A DNA stretch of 36,245 bases from Mobiluncus porci (lineage in GTDB: Bacteria > Actinomycetota > Actinomycetes > Actinomycetales > Actinomycetaceae): NCBI RefSeq assembly GCF_009695935.1, contig NZ_VUMY01000022.1, positions 1 to 36,245 of the forward strand, read 5' to 3'. The notes below the pieces were generated by a model that saw only the letters and a program-made list of their open reading frames with translations, was not told where the DNA came from and searched no databases. Made by a program: the position numbers and the translations under genes. Of this stretch, positions 25,779-33,861 are shown in pieces (the first letter of the stretch is position 1; the number at the start of each line of letters is the position of its first letter).

Positions 25779-26105
25779 TCAACTATTATCCTCAAAAATT
25801 TCCAGGTCGTAAGCAAGAGTTATTTTCCTAGCCAATTCCTTCTCTTGTTCCTCAGACAAAGACCCAATGGGCTTATCGAGTAGCCTGGCCTCAATCGTTT
25901 GCACGTTGTCGAGCGAAACATAGGCATCACCGCCCAAACCATTAGACTTACCGACTTTGAGTTCACTGAGTCTTCCACTACTGGTTGAAACAATCGGAGC
26001 GACAGTAACGTATTTCAGAATTCTTCTCGCTCCACTTCTTGTCAGCACCAGCACTGGCCGAACCTTATCTAAAGGAACTTTGTATATTTGTCGCAAAAAC
26101 ATCAC
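25779..26105 (-). CDS. MazF/PemK-type toxin
   Basis: MazF-family toxins cut RNA at short sites to arrest growth. This 108-residue protein has the fold's landmarks: VRPVLVLTR near residue 16-24, ILKYVTVAPIVS, and the Asn/Gly segment NGLGGDAYVSLDNVQTI. A Glu/Lys-rich C-terminal helix follows. It starts at GTG 26105 (or ATG 26102), overlapping the antitoxin stop by 4 bp, the usual coupling in such pairs. The substrate sequence cannot be read from the gene. Confidence 0.85.
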   Translation of the reverse strand: MMFLRQIYKVPLDKVRPVLVLTRSGARRILKYVTVAPIVSTSSGRLSELKVGKSNGLGGDAYVSLDNVQTIEARLLDKPIGSLSEEQEKELARKITLAYDLEIFEDNS

Positions 26106-26338
26106 TCGCCACCAGGTATATCACGCGTTTTCATCCACTGGTGAAGGGATTTTTCTTCCTCAGTCTCTTCAGTGGTTCTAAGGATTTCCTCCTCACGTTC
26201 GTAAATCTCTTCCCGCCGGGCGCTGGCGAGTAGCCTTTCGATGAATTTGGCGCGGCTTTTCGCTCGTCCGGCCTTTACTTCGGCATCGATAAAAGCCACG
26301 GCCTCATCCGGGAGCCGCACCGCAATTTGAGTCGTCAT
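26102..26338 (-). CDS. Ribbon-helix-helix antitoxin
   Basis: The 78-residue protein begins TTQIAVRLPDEAVAFIDAEV, a typical ribbon-helix-helix DNA-binding N-terminus: a beta strand followed by helices with SRAKFIERLL. The C-terminal half is rich in Glu and Lys, as expected for a flexible toxin-neutralising tail. It directly precedes the MazF-type toxin with a 4-bp overlap. Self-repression through the upstream inverted repeat is likely but inferred. Confidence 0.85.
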   Translation of the reverse strand: MTTQIAVRLPDEAVAFIDAEVKAGRAKSRAKFIERLLASARREEIYEREEEILRTTEETEEEKSLHQWMKTRDIPGGE

Positions 26339-26343
26339 ACCTT

Positions 26344-26387
26344 AATGGTACCGCTTTGCATCCCAAACCGATACCGTTTTTACCATT
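26344..26387 (-). promoter_or_regulatory. Candidate operator of the toxin-antitoxin operon
   Basis: AATGGTA (26344-26350) and TACCATT (26381-26387) are inverted, with further CGGTAY-type steps between them (GGTACCG, CGATACCG). The site lies 6-49 bp upstream of the antitoxin start, where a ribbon-helix-helix repressor would bind. No clear -35/-10 pair was identified. Confidence 0.3.
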
Positions 26388-26410
26388 GGGGAAGGGCCAT
26401 TTTGGTAAAA

Positions 26411-26441
26411 ATGAGTCAAAAGGCACGTCCCCATGACTCAT
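26411..26441. repeat. Single-arm REP at the rlmB 3' end
   Basis: ATGAGTCA ... TGACTCAT flank the core AGGCACGTCCCCA. This is one arm of the hairpin seen complete at 8853-8926, with one core change. It ends two bases before the rlmB stop codon on the minus strand and lies upstream of the antitoxin promoter region. Confidence 0.7.
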
Positions 26442-26442
26442 T

Positions 26443-27432
26443 TTAGGCGCGGGCAGTGGAGACTTGGTAGAGGGCGATACCGGTGGCAACGGCGGCGTTC
26501 AAGGACTCCATGCGCGCGTCAATCGGAATAGACACAATCTGGTCGCAGGTGTCCCGCACGAGACGGCTCAAACCCTTACCTTCCGAGCCGGTCACGATGA
26601 CAAGCGGCACGTCGGTCAACTCCAAGTTCGGCAAGTCCACGTCCCCGCCGCCATCGAGGCCAATCACGAAGGCTCCGGCGGCTTTAAGATCCTGGAGGGC
26701 ACGAGTCAAGTTTCCGGCTTGCGCGACGGGAACAATCGCCGCAGCGCCCGCCGAAACTTTCCACACCGCCGCATTCACCGGCGCCGAGCGGTGTTCCGGA
26801 ACGATGACGCCGTCCGCGCCGAAGGCGGCCGCGGAACGGAGGACTGCCCCGAGATTGTGGGGGTCGGTGACCTGGTCTAAAGCCACGAAAAGGGGGAGGT
26901 GGGGGCGGGGAGCTTCGTGAACCTTGGCTGGTTCAGCAGTGGCTTTGTTTTGCGCTCTATCCCACAATTCTATCACCTCGGCGTACTCATAGGGCGCAAT
27001 TTCCACAGCAATCCCTTGATGAGCGCCCCCGCCCGTCAACCGATCCAAATCCGCGGAAGAAAACTCCTTCAAAGCCACTCCAGAAGCGGCCGCCTTCTCG
27101 ACGACCTTCGAAAGACGAGCATCCTTCATGACGGTTGAGGCCACGAAAATCCGTTTGAACGGGACTTTCGCTGCTGCGGCCTCGGCTACGGGATTGCGGC
27201 CGTAAATGATTTCTGCGCCGGATTTTGAGGTGTGGGGCCGGTAGCTCTCCCGGGCGCTCGCGCGAGCCTTCACGCCTTCCTTGTGGGTGGCTTTCCGCTC
27301 GGCCTCGATTCGGTCGCGATAGGCCTGGTGATAGGTGCGTTCCGAGGCCTTCGGGGTCGGGCCTTTACCTTCGAGACGCTTGCGACCATGTCCACCCGTG
27401 CCCTTGCGCGGGCCGCCTTTTCTTGTTGCCAT
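26443..27432 (-). CDS. rlmB: 23S rRNA (guanosine-2'-O-)-methyltransferase, SpoU family
   Basis: A SPOUT methyltransferase that probably 2'-O-methylates 23S rRNA G2251 (E. coli numbering). The basic Gly/Lys-rich N-terminal extension (1-75) is usual in actinobacteria. A substrate-binding domain begins YGRNPVAEA. The catalytic domain has motif 1 LDQVTDPHNLGAVLRSAAAF, motif 2 VIVTGSEGKGLSRLV and motif 3 VSIPIDARMESLNAAVATGI. Length 329. It is close to cysS, a known neighbour in actinobacteria, but a toxin-antitoxin pair separates them and rlmB is upstream here. Confidence 0.92.
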   Translation of the reverse strand: MATRKGGPRKGTGGHGRKRLEGKGPTPKASERTYHQAYRDRIEAERKATHKEGVKARASARESYRPHTSKSGAEIIYGRNPVAEAAAAKVPFKRIFVASTVMKDARLSKVVEKAAASGVALKEFSSADLDRLTGGGAHQGIAVEIAPYEYAEVIELWDRAQNKATAEPAKVHEAPRPHLPLFVALDQVTDPHNLGAVLRSAAAFGADGVIVPEHRSAPVNAAVWKVSAGAAAIVPVAQAGNLTRALQDLKAAGAFVIGLDGGGDVDLPNLELTDVPLVIVTGSEGKGLSRLVRDTCDQIVSIPIDARMESLNAAVATGIALYQVSTARA

Positions 27433-27469
27433 AGCCCAATCCTATCTGGTTATATACTGAGTGTACGAC

Positions 27470-27535
27470 GTAACTCGTGCGAATTCGGGCATAGGTGGCA
27501 ATAGTGGCAGCGATGCCCAAAATCTCACGAGCTAC
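27470..27535. repeat. 66-bp palindromic repeat, copy B
   Basis: The ends GTAACTCGTGCG and CACGAGCTAC are inverted. Length is exactly that of copy A (199-264), and both are preceded by GAC and followed by ACAGARCT with a GAGTAT further on, so similarity extends a little beyond the palindrome. It lies in the 127-bp gap between DUF1003 and rlmB, both on the minus strand. Confidence 0.6.
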
Positions 27536-27559
27536 AGAACTGAGCCAGAGTATTAGAAA

Positions 27560-28135
27560 TCAATTGGGGTCAGTTGCCGGTCTGTAATCCGTGGATCCAG
27601 AGCCGATATCCGGGGTGGCCTCGCCAGACGCGACCAGACCGCGTTCTTCGAGGTCAGAAAGCAAATCCCGCATCTCGGAACGGACAAAATCGCGGGTGGC
27701 CAGCTCGGACACGGCAAGCCGCAAAGCCGCAATCTCCCGCGTCAAATACTCGGTGTCAGCCAAGGTTCGCGCGGCCTGTTGCCGGTCTTGTTCGGCAATA
27801 ACGCGGTCGCGGTCATCCTGGCGGTTTTGGGCAAACATAATCAGGGGAGCGGCATAGGACGCCTGGGTGGAAAAAGCCAGGTTCAACAAGATGAACGGAT
27901 ACGGATCCCAGCGGTTTCCCTCGCCTATAAACGCGGTCAAAACGAGATTGGAGGTAATCCAGATAATGACGAAAACGCTCATCCACATGATGAACCGAGA
28001 AGTACCCATGAAACGGGCAGTGGCCTCGGCAAAACGCGTGAATAGGGAGCGATCCTGGGCACCCATCTGGGTGCGGCGGCGGCGACCGAAAAGGCCGCGG
28101 CGGCCTTCGCTCGGAGTTTCGAGAGATTTTGCCAT
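27560..28135 (-). CDS. DUF1003 membrane protein
   Basis: The 191-residue protein carries the DUF1003 signature: two membrane helices (about 45-70 and 80-103) joined by WDPYPFILLNLAFSTQASYAAP and followed by LIMFAQNRQDDRDR. The basic N-terminus and a coiled C-terminal segment flank it. The family has no firmly established function that I know of. Its start codon overlaps the upstream gene's stop (TAATG), so it is translationally coupled to the MgtE_N/CBS protein, a pairing frequent in actinobacteria and suggestive of a shared role in ion homeostasis. Confidence 0.85.
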   Translation of the reverse strand: MAKSLETPSEGRRGLFGRRRRTQMGAQDRSLFTRFAEATARFMGTSRFIMWMSVFVIIWITSNLVLTAFIGEGNRWDPYPFILLNLAFSTQASYAAPLIMFAQNRQDDRDRVIAEQDRQQAARTLADTEYLTREIAALRLAVSELATRDFVRSEMRDLLSDLEERGLVASGEATPDIGSGSTDYRPATDPN

Positions 28136-29667
28136 TATGCGCCTCCCTCTTTGACATTGTCGGCGAAGGCCTCGCGAGGACCAGCGGCAATGTTGCTGCC
28201 AGTGGCTCCGTCGCCCGCATCACCCTCAAATCCAGTATCACTTCCGCGTGGCTTCGTCTCTAACTTAGCCGACCCAGTCGCTCGTCCTGTCATGCCATCT
28301 ACCGGCTCGTCACTCGGCGCACCCTCGGCATCATCCGAAGCCAGCCAGGCCGCCACATCGGTCTCGCCTTCTTCGCTGGACGCTTGCACTGCTTCCGCGA
28401 CTGCCGCTGCCTCTGCCTCAGCGCGATCCTCCCAGCGCCAGTCCTCCGGCAGGAGGTGATCCAGCACGTCGTCAACCGAAACTGCTCCGAGCAAAGACCC
28501 GGAACTCGGCCCCACCACCGGCAGAGCTGTCAGGTTATAGGTTGCCAACGTTCTCGTCAGGTAATCCACGGTCTTATCCGGTGTCACGGCCTCAACATCC
28601 GTGTCAACAATGTTGCCGAGCTGGGTGTGGGGCGGCTCCCGCAGCGCGCGCTGGATATGCACCACCCCGATGAACTTGCCGGTCGGGGTCTCCAAGGGCG
28701 GGCGAGCCACCAGGGCGATTGCTGCCAACGCCGGCGGAATATCGCGCCGCTGCACGTGAGCCAGCATCGTCGCGACGGTGTCATCAGGAGCCAACACGAC
28801 CGGTTCGGTGGTCATCAAACCGCCGGCGGTTTCCTCGTCGTAGGCGAGCAAGCGGCGCACGTCCTTGGCCTCATCCGGTTCCATCAACTCCAGCAGGTTC
28901 GCGGCCACATCGTGAGGTAGCTCCGCCACCAAGTCGGCGGCGTCATCAGGCTGCATCACGTCCAAAACGTCAGCGACCCGCTCCGGTTCCAAGGCGGAGA
29001 CAATCTTGACCTGATCGTCTTCCTCCAATTCTTCCAAGACGTCAGCAAGGCGCCCGTCGGGAAGCTGGGAGGCAACTTCCAACATGCGGGTTTCCGGCAA
29101 ATCATGGAGCGCCTCGGCCATATCGGCGGGCTTCATATCCCCGAGGTTCGCGAGCAAAGTATCGGCGGCCTGCCCGGAACTGCGTACTCCGAGACCTTGG
29201 ACTTCTTCAATATCGACCGTGAGGGTTTCCCCAAGTCGGGAGCGGAACGGTCCGGGAATGAGGCGCGCGACATGCACCTTGGTGACGTGCCAGGTTCGGT
29301 CCCGCTGCTGTTCAATCGCCAAATCCAAGACCTGGGCTTTTCCCGAGCCATCAACCAAAGTCACCTCGCGGTCCAAAACTTCAGTAATAACGCAGGTCTC
29401 CAGCGGGCGCGCCGCGAATCGACGCAGGTTCACCAAGCCGGTCGTGATGACCGCGCCGGGTTTCATGGAAGTTACCCTGGTGATGGGAACGAAAACGCGA
29501 TGCGACCTGGTGACTTCCACCACAAGCCCGATAGCAATCGGGTTGTGGCGGTGCAGCAGGACGACGACGTCATAGACTTTGCCGACCGGATCGCCGATGG
29601 GGTCGAATACGGTGGTTCCGCCGAGGCGTCCAATAAATACGCGCTGGGTTTCCTCGCTCTTGCTCAC
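28135..29667 (-). CDS. Soluble MgtE_N-CBS domain protein
   Basis: The protein (510 residues) has an N-terminal PRC-barrel-like region (FIGRLGGTTVFDPIGDPVG, then a second IPGPFRSRLGETLTVDIEEVQG). The MgtE N-terminal helical domain follows (~175-280), rich in MxxADxAxxLxxLPxxxxxxLLELMEPDEA-type repeats. Two CBS domains come next (~285-410), including YDEETAGGLMT and VDDVLDHLLPEDW. An acidic Ala/Glu-rich tail ends it. No membrane helix is present, so it is not a complete MgtE channel. By analogy the MgtE_N/CBS part would sense Mg2+ or nucleotides. It is coupled to DUF1003. Confidence 0.8.
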   Translation of the reverse strand: MSKSEETQRVFIGRLGGTTVFDPIGDPVGKVYDVVVLLHRHNPIAIGLVVEVTRSHRVFVPITRVTSMKPGAVITTGLVNLRRFAARPLETCVITEVLDREVTLVDGSGKAQVLDLAIEQQRDRTWHVTKVHVARLIPGPFRSRLGETLTVDIEEVQGLGVRSSGQAADTLLANLGDMKPADMAEALHDLPETRMLEVASQLPDGRLADVLEELEEDDQVKIVSALEPERVADVLDVMQPDDAADLVAELPHDVAANLLELMEPDEAKDVRRLLAYDEETAGGLMTTEPVVLAPDDTVATMLAHVQRRDIPPALAAIALVARPPLETPTGKFIGVVHIQRALREPPHTQLGNIVDTDVEAVTPDKTVDYLTRTLATYNLTALPVVGPSSGSLLGAVSVDDVLDHLLPEDWRWEDRAEAEAAAVAEAVQASSEEGETDVAAWLASDDAEGAPSDEPVDGMTGRATGSAKLETKPRGSDTGFEGDAGDGATGSNIAAGPREAFADNVKEGGA

Positions 29668-29676
29668 GAGTCAAGC

Positions 29677-29988
29677 CTACTCGGTCGGCTGGTAGAGTCC
29701 GCGCACGCGGGCGACGTCTTGGACAAAAACAATCCCGTTTCCGGGCTCCCCAAGTTTGAGATCGCTCGAGATGGTTTCCACGATTTCAGGAGCGGCCTTC
29801 TCCTCAGCTAGTACCAAGACGAGTTCCTTTTCGGGCTCGACGGTGATTCCGAAGAGCTTCGCGGTTTCGTGAACTCCGGAGCCGCGGCTGTTGATGATGG
29901 TGCCACCGTGTGATCCGGCTTTTACGGCCGCGTCAATCACCTTTTCGGCGTGACCTTTTTCCACAATCGTCATAATCGCTTGATACAT
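29677..29988 (-). CDS. Small P-II-like signalling protein
   Basis: A 103-residue single P-II-type domain: YQAIMTIVEKGHAEKVIDAA, then GGTIINSRGSGVHE, VEPEKELVLVL, and a C-terminal GNGIVFVQDVARVRGLY. It resembles the second domain of the double P-II protein encoded two genes upstream. Short T-loop; no uridylylation Tyr motif seen. Such proteins bind small nucleotides and gate neighbouring transporters. The start ATG 29988 has AAAGGAG six bases upstream and overlaps the DUF1538 stop (TGATG). A longer frame to 30087 only translates the REP element. Confidence 0.8.
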   Translation of the reverse strand: MYQAIMTIVEKGHAEKVIDAAVKAGSHGGTIINSRGSGVHETAKLFGITVEPEKELVLVLAEEKAAPEIVETISSDLKLGEPGNGIVFVQDVARVRGLYQPTE

Positions 29989-31586
29989 CAGTTCTCCTTT
30001 TCCTGCTGTAATCCCTGCGGTGAAACAATGGGGTCGTACTTCTTCGTCCCATTTTTGGGACGATGAAGCACGCCCCCATCGTCCCACGGATCCGTGTGTT
30101 TGCGTTTTAGATTGGTTCGGATTCGGGAGCGCGCCTGGAACAGGACGCCCAACAGTTGGATGGCGACGGGTGGCAGGAGAGCCACCATCGAGATTAATCC
30201 TAACCCGTCCACGACCGGATCGGCGCCAGGGGTCCCCGCGGCGGCCCCTTGTGCAAAGGCCAAAACGAAGGTCGTCACCATCGGGCCGGGCGCGACTCCG
30301 CCGCCATCAAAGGCGAGCCCGCCAAAGAGCTCCGAACTCGCGAAAGTGAGACCCACCGCCACGAGATAGCCCGGCAACAACAGATGCCACAGTTCCAAAC
30401 CGTTTACGACGAGGCGCAATGTTGACAAGAACACGGCGAGCCCGACTCCGAGCGCCATGGCTCCCATGACTGCTGCGCGCCGCACCGAGCCGGAAGTGAC
30501 GTCTTGGACCTGCTCGGTCAAAACGTGGACTGCGGGTTCCGCCAAGACGGCCATCAGTCCGAGGATGAAAGCCACCGCGAGGAGGACGAGGGGGGTGTGG
30601 CGTTCCGTAAGGGTGAGCCCGATTTCGCGCCCCACATCCATGAAACCCCCGTTGGCTCCGGTTAGGAACAGCGTCAGCCCGAGGAAAGTCATGACGATGC
30701 CGCTCAAGATGCTGCGGCGGTGGCGCCGGTTCAATTTGAAAGACGCAAAGTTCCCAATCAGGAACAACACCAGGAGTGGGAGGAGGGCGAAGAACACGCT
30801 GCGGGCCTCGAGGGGAACGTGGTGGAGGAGCGGCGAAATCACGTGGGTCGTGTCGGGGGAGCGGGTGGCGGTGGTGTTCGGCAAAGCCCCGAGGTGTAGC
30901 GCCAACGTGGTGATTTGGAGGGCGAGAATCGCCCCGACACAGGCAATCGCGACGAGCCCGAAAGCGTCGGCCTCGGAGCGGGTCGAGTCGCGTTTCATTG
31001 CGGCAACTCCGGTTGCCAGCGCCAAGACGACCGGTACGGTGAGCGGGCCGGTGGTGGCTCCGGAGGCATCAAAGGCGATACCGAGGTATTCCTTTGGTGC
31101 CACCAGGGCGAGGAGCAACACGAGTCCGTAAGAGGCGAGCAGCACCCAGCGCAGCCGCCACCCGCGCAGAATTCTTACCATTCCGAGGCACAGCATGACC
31201 GCTAGACCGAGGGACACCACGAGGATCATCAAGGTGGAACTCACGATTCCGCGGGTCAAAGTGTTGACCTGACCGGCGTAGATGAGGATGTCCGGCTCGG
31301 CCATGGTGAGGAGGAATCCGAGAATAAAGGTTACTGCCATCACGACAGCGAAGCGTCCGGATTTCACGACTTCGCTGGCCATGATGCGCCCAATCGGGGC
31401 GATTCCGATATCAACCCCTAAGAGGAATAGCGACAGCCCGAGTATGACGATGACGGCACCGAGGACAAAGCGGGGCAGTAGAGTGCCTTCGAGCGGAACC
31501 AAGGTGAGGTGGAGGATGACGACGACCGCGGCGATGGGGACGACAGAAAACGTCGTCTCCTTCAGTTTCGCGGTTAGCGCGTTCAT
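29988..31586 (-). CDS. DUF1538 multi-spanning membrane protein A
   Basis: A 532-residue polytopic membrane protein of the DUF1538 family, a presumed transporter. It has an internal direct repeat: each half contains a hydrophobic unit with FLLGVDIGIAPIGR / FLTGANGGFMDVGREIG and AEPDILIYAGQV / AEPAVHVLTEQV, and then FDASGATTGPLTVP / FDGGGVAPGPMVTTFV. The last ~35 residues (from TDPWDDGGVLHRPK) are encoded by a REP hairpin at 30026-30081; the paralogue downstream of 33861 lacks them. It lies 3 bp after the double P-II gene and overlaps the single P-II gene, so it belongs to one operon. Confidence 0.82.
   Translation of the reverse strand: MNALTAKLKETTFSVVPIAAVVVILHLTLVPLEGTLLPRFVLGAVIVILGLSLFLLGVDIGIAPIGRIMASEVVKSGRFAVVMAVTFILGFLLTMAEPDILIYAGQVNTLTRGIVSSTLMILVVSLGLAVMLCLGMVRILRGWRLRWVLLASYGLVLLLALVAPKEYLGIAFDASGATTGPLTVPVVLALATGVAAMKRDSTRSEADAFGLVAIACVGAILALQITTLALHLGALPNTTATRSPDTTHVISPLLHHVPLEARSVFFALLPLLVLFLIGNFASFKLNRRHRRSILSGIVMTFLGLTLFLTGANGGFMDVGREIGLTLTERHTPLVLLAVAFILGLMAVLAEPAVHVLTEQVQDVTSGSVRRAAVMGAMALGVGLAVFLSTLRLVVNGLELWHLLLPGYLVAVGLTFASSELFGGLAFDGGGVAPGPMVTTFVLAFAQGAAAGTPGADPVVDGLGLISMVALLPPVAIQLLGVLFQARSRIRTNLKRKHTDPWDDGGVLHRPKNGTKKYDPIVSPQGLQQEKEN
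30026..30081. repeat. REP hairpin inside the 3' end of DUF1538 gene A
   Basis: CAATGGGGTCGTACTTCTTC... (30026-30051) pairs with 30056-30081 at 22 of 26 positions, loop TTTT. The right arm has inverted ends TGGGACGA/TCGTCCCA around AAGCACGCCCCCA. Compared with the copies at 8853 and 26411, the core is conserved while the ends changed together from TGAGTCA/TGACTCA. Confidence 0.75.
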
Positions 31587-31589
31587 CAG

Positions 31590-32372
31590 TTACTCACCTT
31601 GGTAGAGGCCGGAAACGGCGACCACGTTTTGGACAAAGAGAATGCCGGTGTTGGGCTTTTCTAAGTCGAGGCGGTCCGCAATCGCCTCCTCGATTCGCCC
31701 CGACATCTCCCCAGGAGTGAGCATGAACACAATGTCTTTCTCCGGCTCAATCTCCATCCCGAGAACGAGTTCGGTTTGGGCTACCCCCGAGCCGCGACCA
31801 GCAATAACGGTTCCCCCGCGAGATCCGGCCGACTGAGCCGCCTCTACCACGTCCTCGGAGCGCCCGCGATCCACAATCGTGGTGAGGAGCTGCCACTTTG
31901 CTCCGGTGCCCGCTTCGTCGGCGGCGTCCTTGTTGCCCGCCGTACCCGCAGTCCCAGCCGTCTCCGCTCCGGCGACCGTCCCTGCCATGCCCGCTTCTCC
32001 AGATTCGCCCTTGCTGCCCCCGACATCCTCCACCGAAGGCCAGGCCTTGCCCGCATCTGTCCCGACGATTCCCTGCATCGCGACCGCAAAAGCAATCCCG
32101 CGGTTGGGCTTCTCGAAATGGAACCGCTTTGAAATCGCCTCCATGGCCTGGCGTGCGGTTGGGGTGTCGGCGCCCATGATGACAACCTCTTTGCGGGAAT
32201 CCACCACTCCGATAGCGTTTAGCCACCTGTTGTTGACCGTACCGCGCCCGAGCATGACGGTTGCCCCGCGAATCCCCTGCGTTTTTGCCTCGGCGATAAC
32301 CTTTGAAGCCATCTTTTCATTGACGACCACATAGAGCAGCACGGCGTCTTTGTGCCAATCTTTTTCAAGCAT
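31590..32372 (-). CDS. Double-domain P-II-like protein
   Basis: The 260-residue protein holds two P-II-like domains. Domain 1 (~8-105) has LLYVVVNEKMASKVIAEAK, GATVMLGRGTVNNR and NRGIAFAVAMQGIVG. A Gly/Ala/Glu-rich linker follows (~108-160). Domain 2 (~163-258) has LLTTIVDRGRSEDVVEAAQS, GGTVIAGRGSGVAQTE and NTGILFVQNVVAVSGLYQ and is close to the single P-II protein of the operon. A fused tandem is unusual because P-II proteins are normally trimers of one domain. It overlaps DUF1538 gene B by 8 bp and is 3 bp before DUF1538 gene A. Confidence 0.8.
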   Translation of the reverse strand: MLEKDWHKDAVLLYVVVNEKMASKVIAEAKTQGIRGATVMLGRGTVNNRWLNAIGVVDSRKEVVIMGADTPTARQAMEAISKRFHFEKPNRGIAFAVAMQGIVGTDAGKAWPSVEDVGGSKGESGEAGMAGTVAGAETAGTAGTAGNKDAADEAGTGAKWQLLTTIVDRGRSEDVVEAAQSAGSRGGTVIAGRGSGVAQTELVLGMEIEPEKDIVFMLTPGEMSGRIEEAIADRLDLEKPNTGILFVQNVVAVSGLYQGE

Positions 32373-33861
32373 GGGTTCCCTTCCTTGTCTTTATGGAATA
32401 AATCAGACCGAGAATCTGGATGGCGATCAGTGGGGTCATCGCGACGGTGGCAATCACGCCGAGCCCGTCAATCACAACATTTGCTCCGGGGGTTCCCGCG
32501 GCGGCCCCTTGCGCAAAAGCCAAAACGAATGTCGCTGTCATCGGCCCGGACGCCACCCCGCCGGAGTCGAAAGCGATACCGGTGAAGAGCTCCGGAACGA
32601 AGAACATCATGGCAATCGCAATCACGTATCCCGGGAGCAAAATGTGCCACAACTCCAGGCCGGGGACGATAACCCTGGCGGTGGAGAGCATAACCGCGAT
32701 CCCGACCCCGAGGGCGAGGGACACCATCACGGCGCGCCGCCCGACTGAACCGGAGGTGACGTCTTCGACTTGATCCATCAGGACATAGACGGCCGGTTCG
32801 GCGAGAATCGTCACGAGTCCGAGAACGAAAGCCACCGCGAGCAGCACCGCCGCGGGTCGTTCGGCGGCGAGGACCTGGCCGATGGTGCGCCCCACATCCA
32901 TGAATCCGGCGTTGACGCCGGTCAGGAAGATGACGAGTCCGAGGTAGGAGAAGATAACCCCGAAAATAATCCCGCGCAGTTTGGTCCGTCCCACTTTGAA
33001 GAACCGCGCCACCAGTCCTACGAGGAAAGACCCGAGAATCGGGGTGAGTCCGAGCGCCACGTCGCGGAACTGGCGCGGGGCTTCGTGGGCGACCGCGGCG
33101 AGGGGGCCTAGGTCGGAGACTTCCGGGGCGGGAATGTCGCGGGGGATTTCCCCAAGTTGGAAGATGATGGCGGTGGCGAGGACGGCAATAATCGCCCCGA
33201 CGGAGGCGATGGCGACGAGCCCGAAAGCGTCGGCTTCGGCGCGGGCGGAATCTTTTTTCATGGAGGAAACGCCAGCCGCCAGCGCGAGGATGAACGGCAC
33301 TGTAAGGGCGCCGGTGGTCGCGCCGGAGGCGTCGAAACTGATGGCGAGGTATTCGGTGGGGGCGATGACGCCGAGGATGGCCACTAGGACATAGGAGGCC
33401 AGCAAGATGAACTTCAAGGGAATCGAGCGGATAATCCGGACCATGCCGATTGTGAGGAGGACGGCGATTCCGAGGCTCACCACCACGACGAGGAACATTT
33501 TGCCGAGCATCCCGCCGGTGACGGTTTCGACCTGGGTGGCGTAAATGTGCAGGTCGGGTTCAGCAATGGAGATGAACAAACCGAGTGCCAGCGTCGCGGA
33601 GATGACGACCGCGATTTTGCCGGAGTGGCCAATCGTGTGGCCGAGGAGCTGTCCAATCGGAGTCAACCCAATATCCACCCCGAGGAGAAACACCGCGAGC
33701 CCGATAACCAGTAGCGCAGTTCCAAGCGCGAAGCGCCCCGGCAAGGGTCCTTCCAGCGGAGCCAGGGTCACCGAAAGCACGATGACAATAGCCACAATGG
33801 GGGCAACAGAAAACAGGGTCTCCTTTAGTTTTTCCAGGGGTGTCATGAAATGTGTCAGCAA
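32365..33861 (-). CDS. DUF1538 multi-spanning membrane protein B
   Basis: A 498-residue paralogue of DUF1538 protein A with the same internal repeat: FLLGVDIGLTPIGQLLG / FLTGVNAGFMDVGRTIG, AEPDLHIYATQV / AEPAVYVLMDQV, and ISFDASGATTGALTVP / IAFDSGGVASGPMTATF. It ends IYSIKTRKGTHA without any extra tail. It is the first gene of the DUF1538/P-II operon. The TTG start at 33861 has GAGAGGAG five bases upstream; the in-frame ATG at 33846 is too far from that site, although the paralogue aligns best from there. Confidence 0.85.
   Translation of the reverse strand: MLTHFMTPLEKLKETLFSVAPIVAIVIVLSVTLAPLEGPLPGRFALGTALLVIGLAVFLLGVDIGLTPIGQLLGHTIGHSGKIAVVISATLALGLFISIAEPDLHIYATQVETVTGGMLGKMFLVVVVSLGIAVLLTIGMVRIIRSIPLKFILLASYVLVAILGVIAPTEYLAISFDASGATTGALTVPFILALAAGVSSMKKDSARAEADAFGLVAIASVGAIIAVLATAIIFQLGEIPRDIPAPEVSDLGPLAAVAHEAPRQFRDVALGLTPILGSFLVGLVARFFKVGRTKLRGIIFGVIFSYLGLVIFLTGVNAGFMDVGRTIGQVLAAERPAAVLLAVAFVLGLVTILAEPAVYVLMDQVEDVTSGSVGRRAVMVSLALGVGIAVMLSTARVIVPGLELWHILLPGYVIAIAMMFFVPELFTGIAFDSGGVASGPMTATFVLAFAQGAAAGTPGANVVIDGLGVIATVAMTPLIAIQILGLIYSIKTRKGTHA

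Noticed and set aside
29989-30087. 33-codon N-terminal extension of the single P-II protein
   Set aside because: It translates the REP hairpin and the DUF1538 gene end; the ATG at 29988 has a strong ribosome-binding site and starts the P-II domain.
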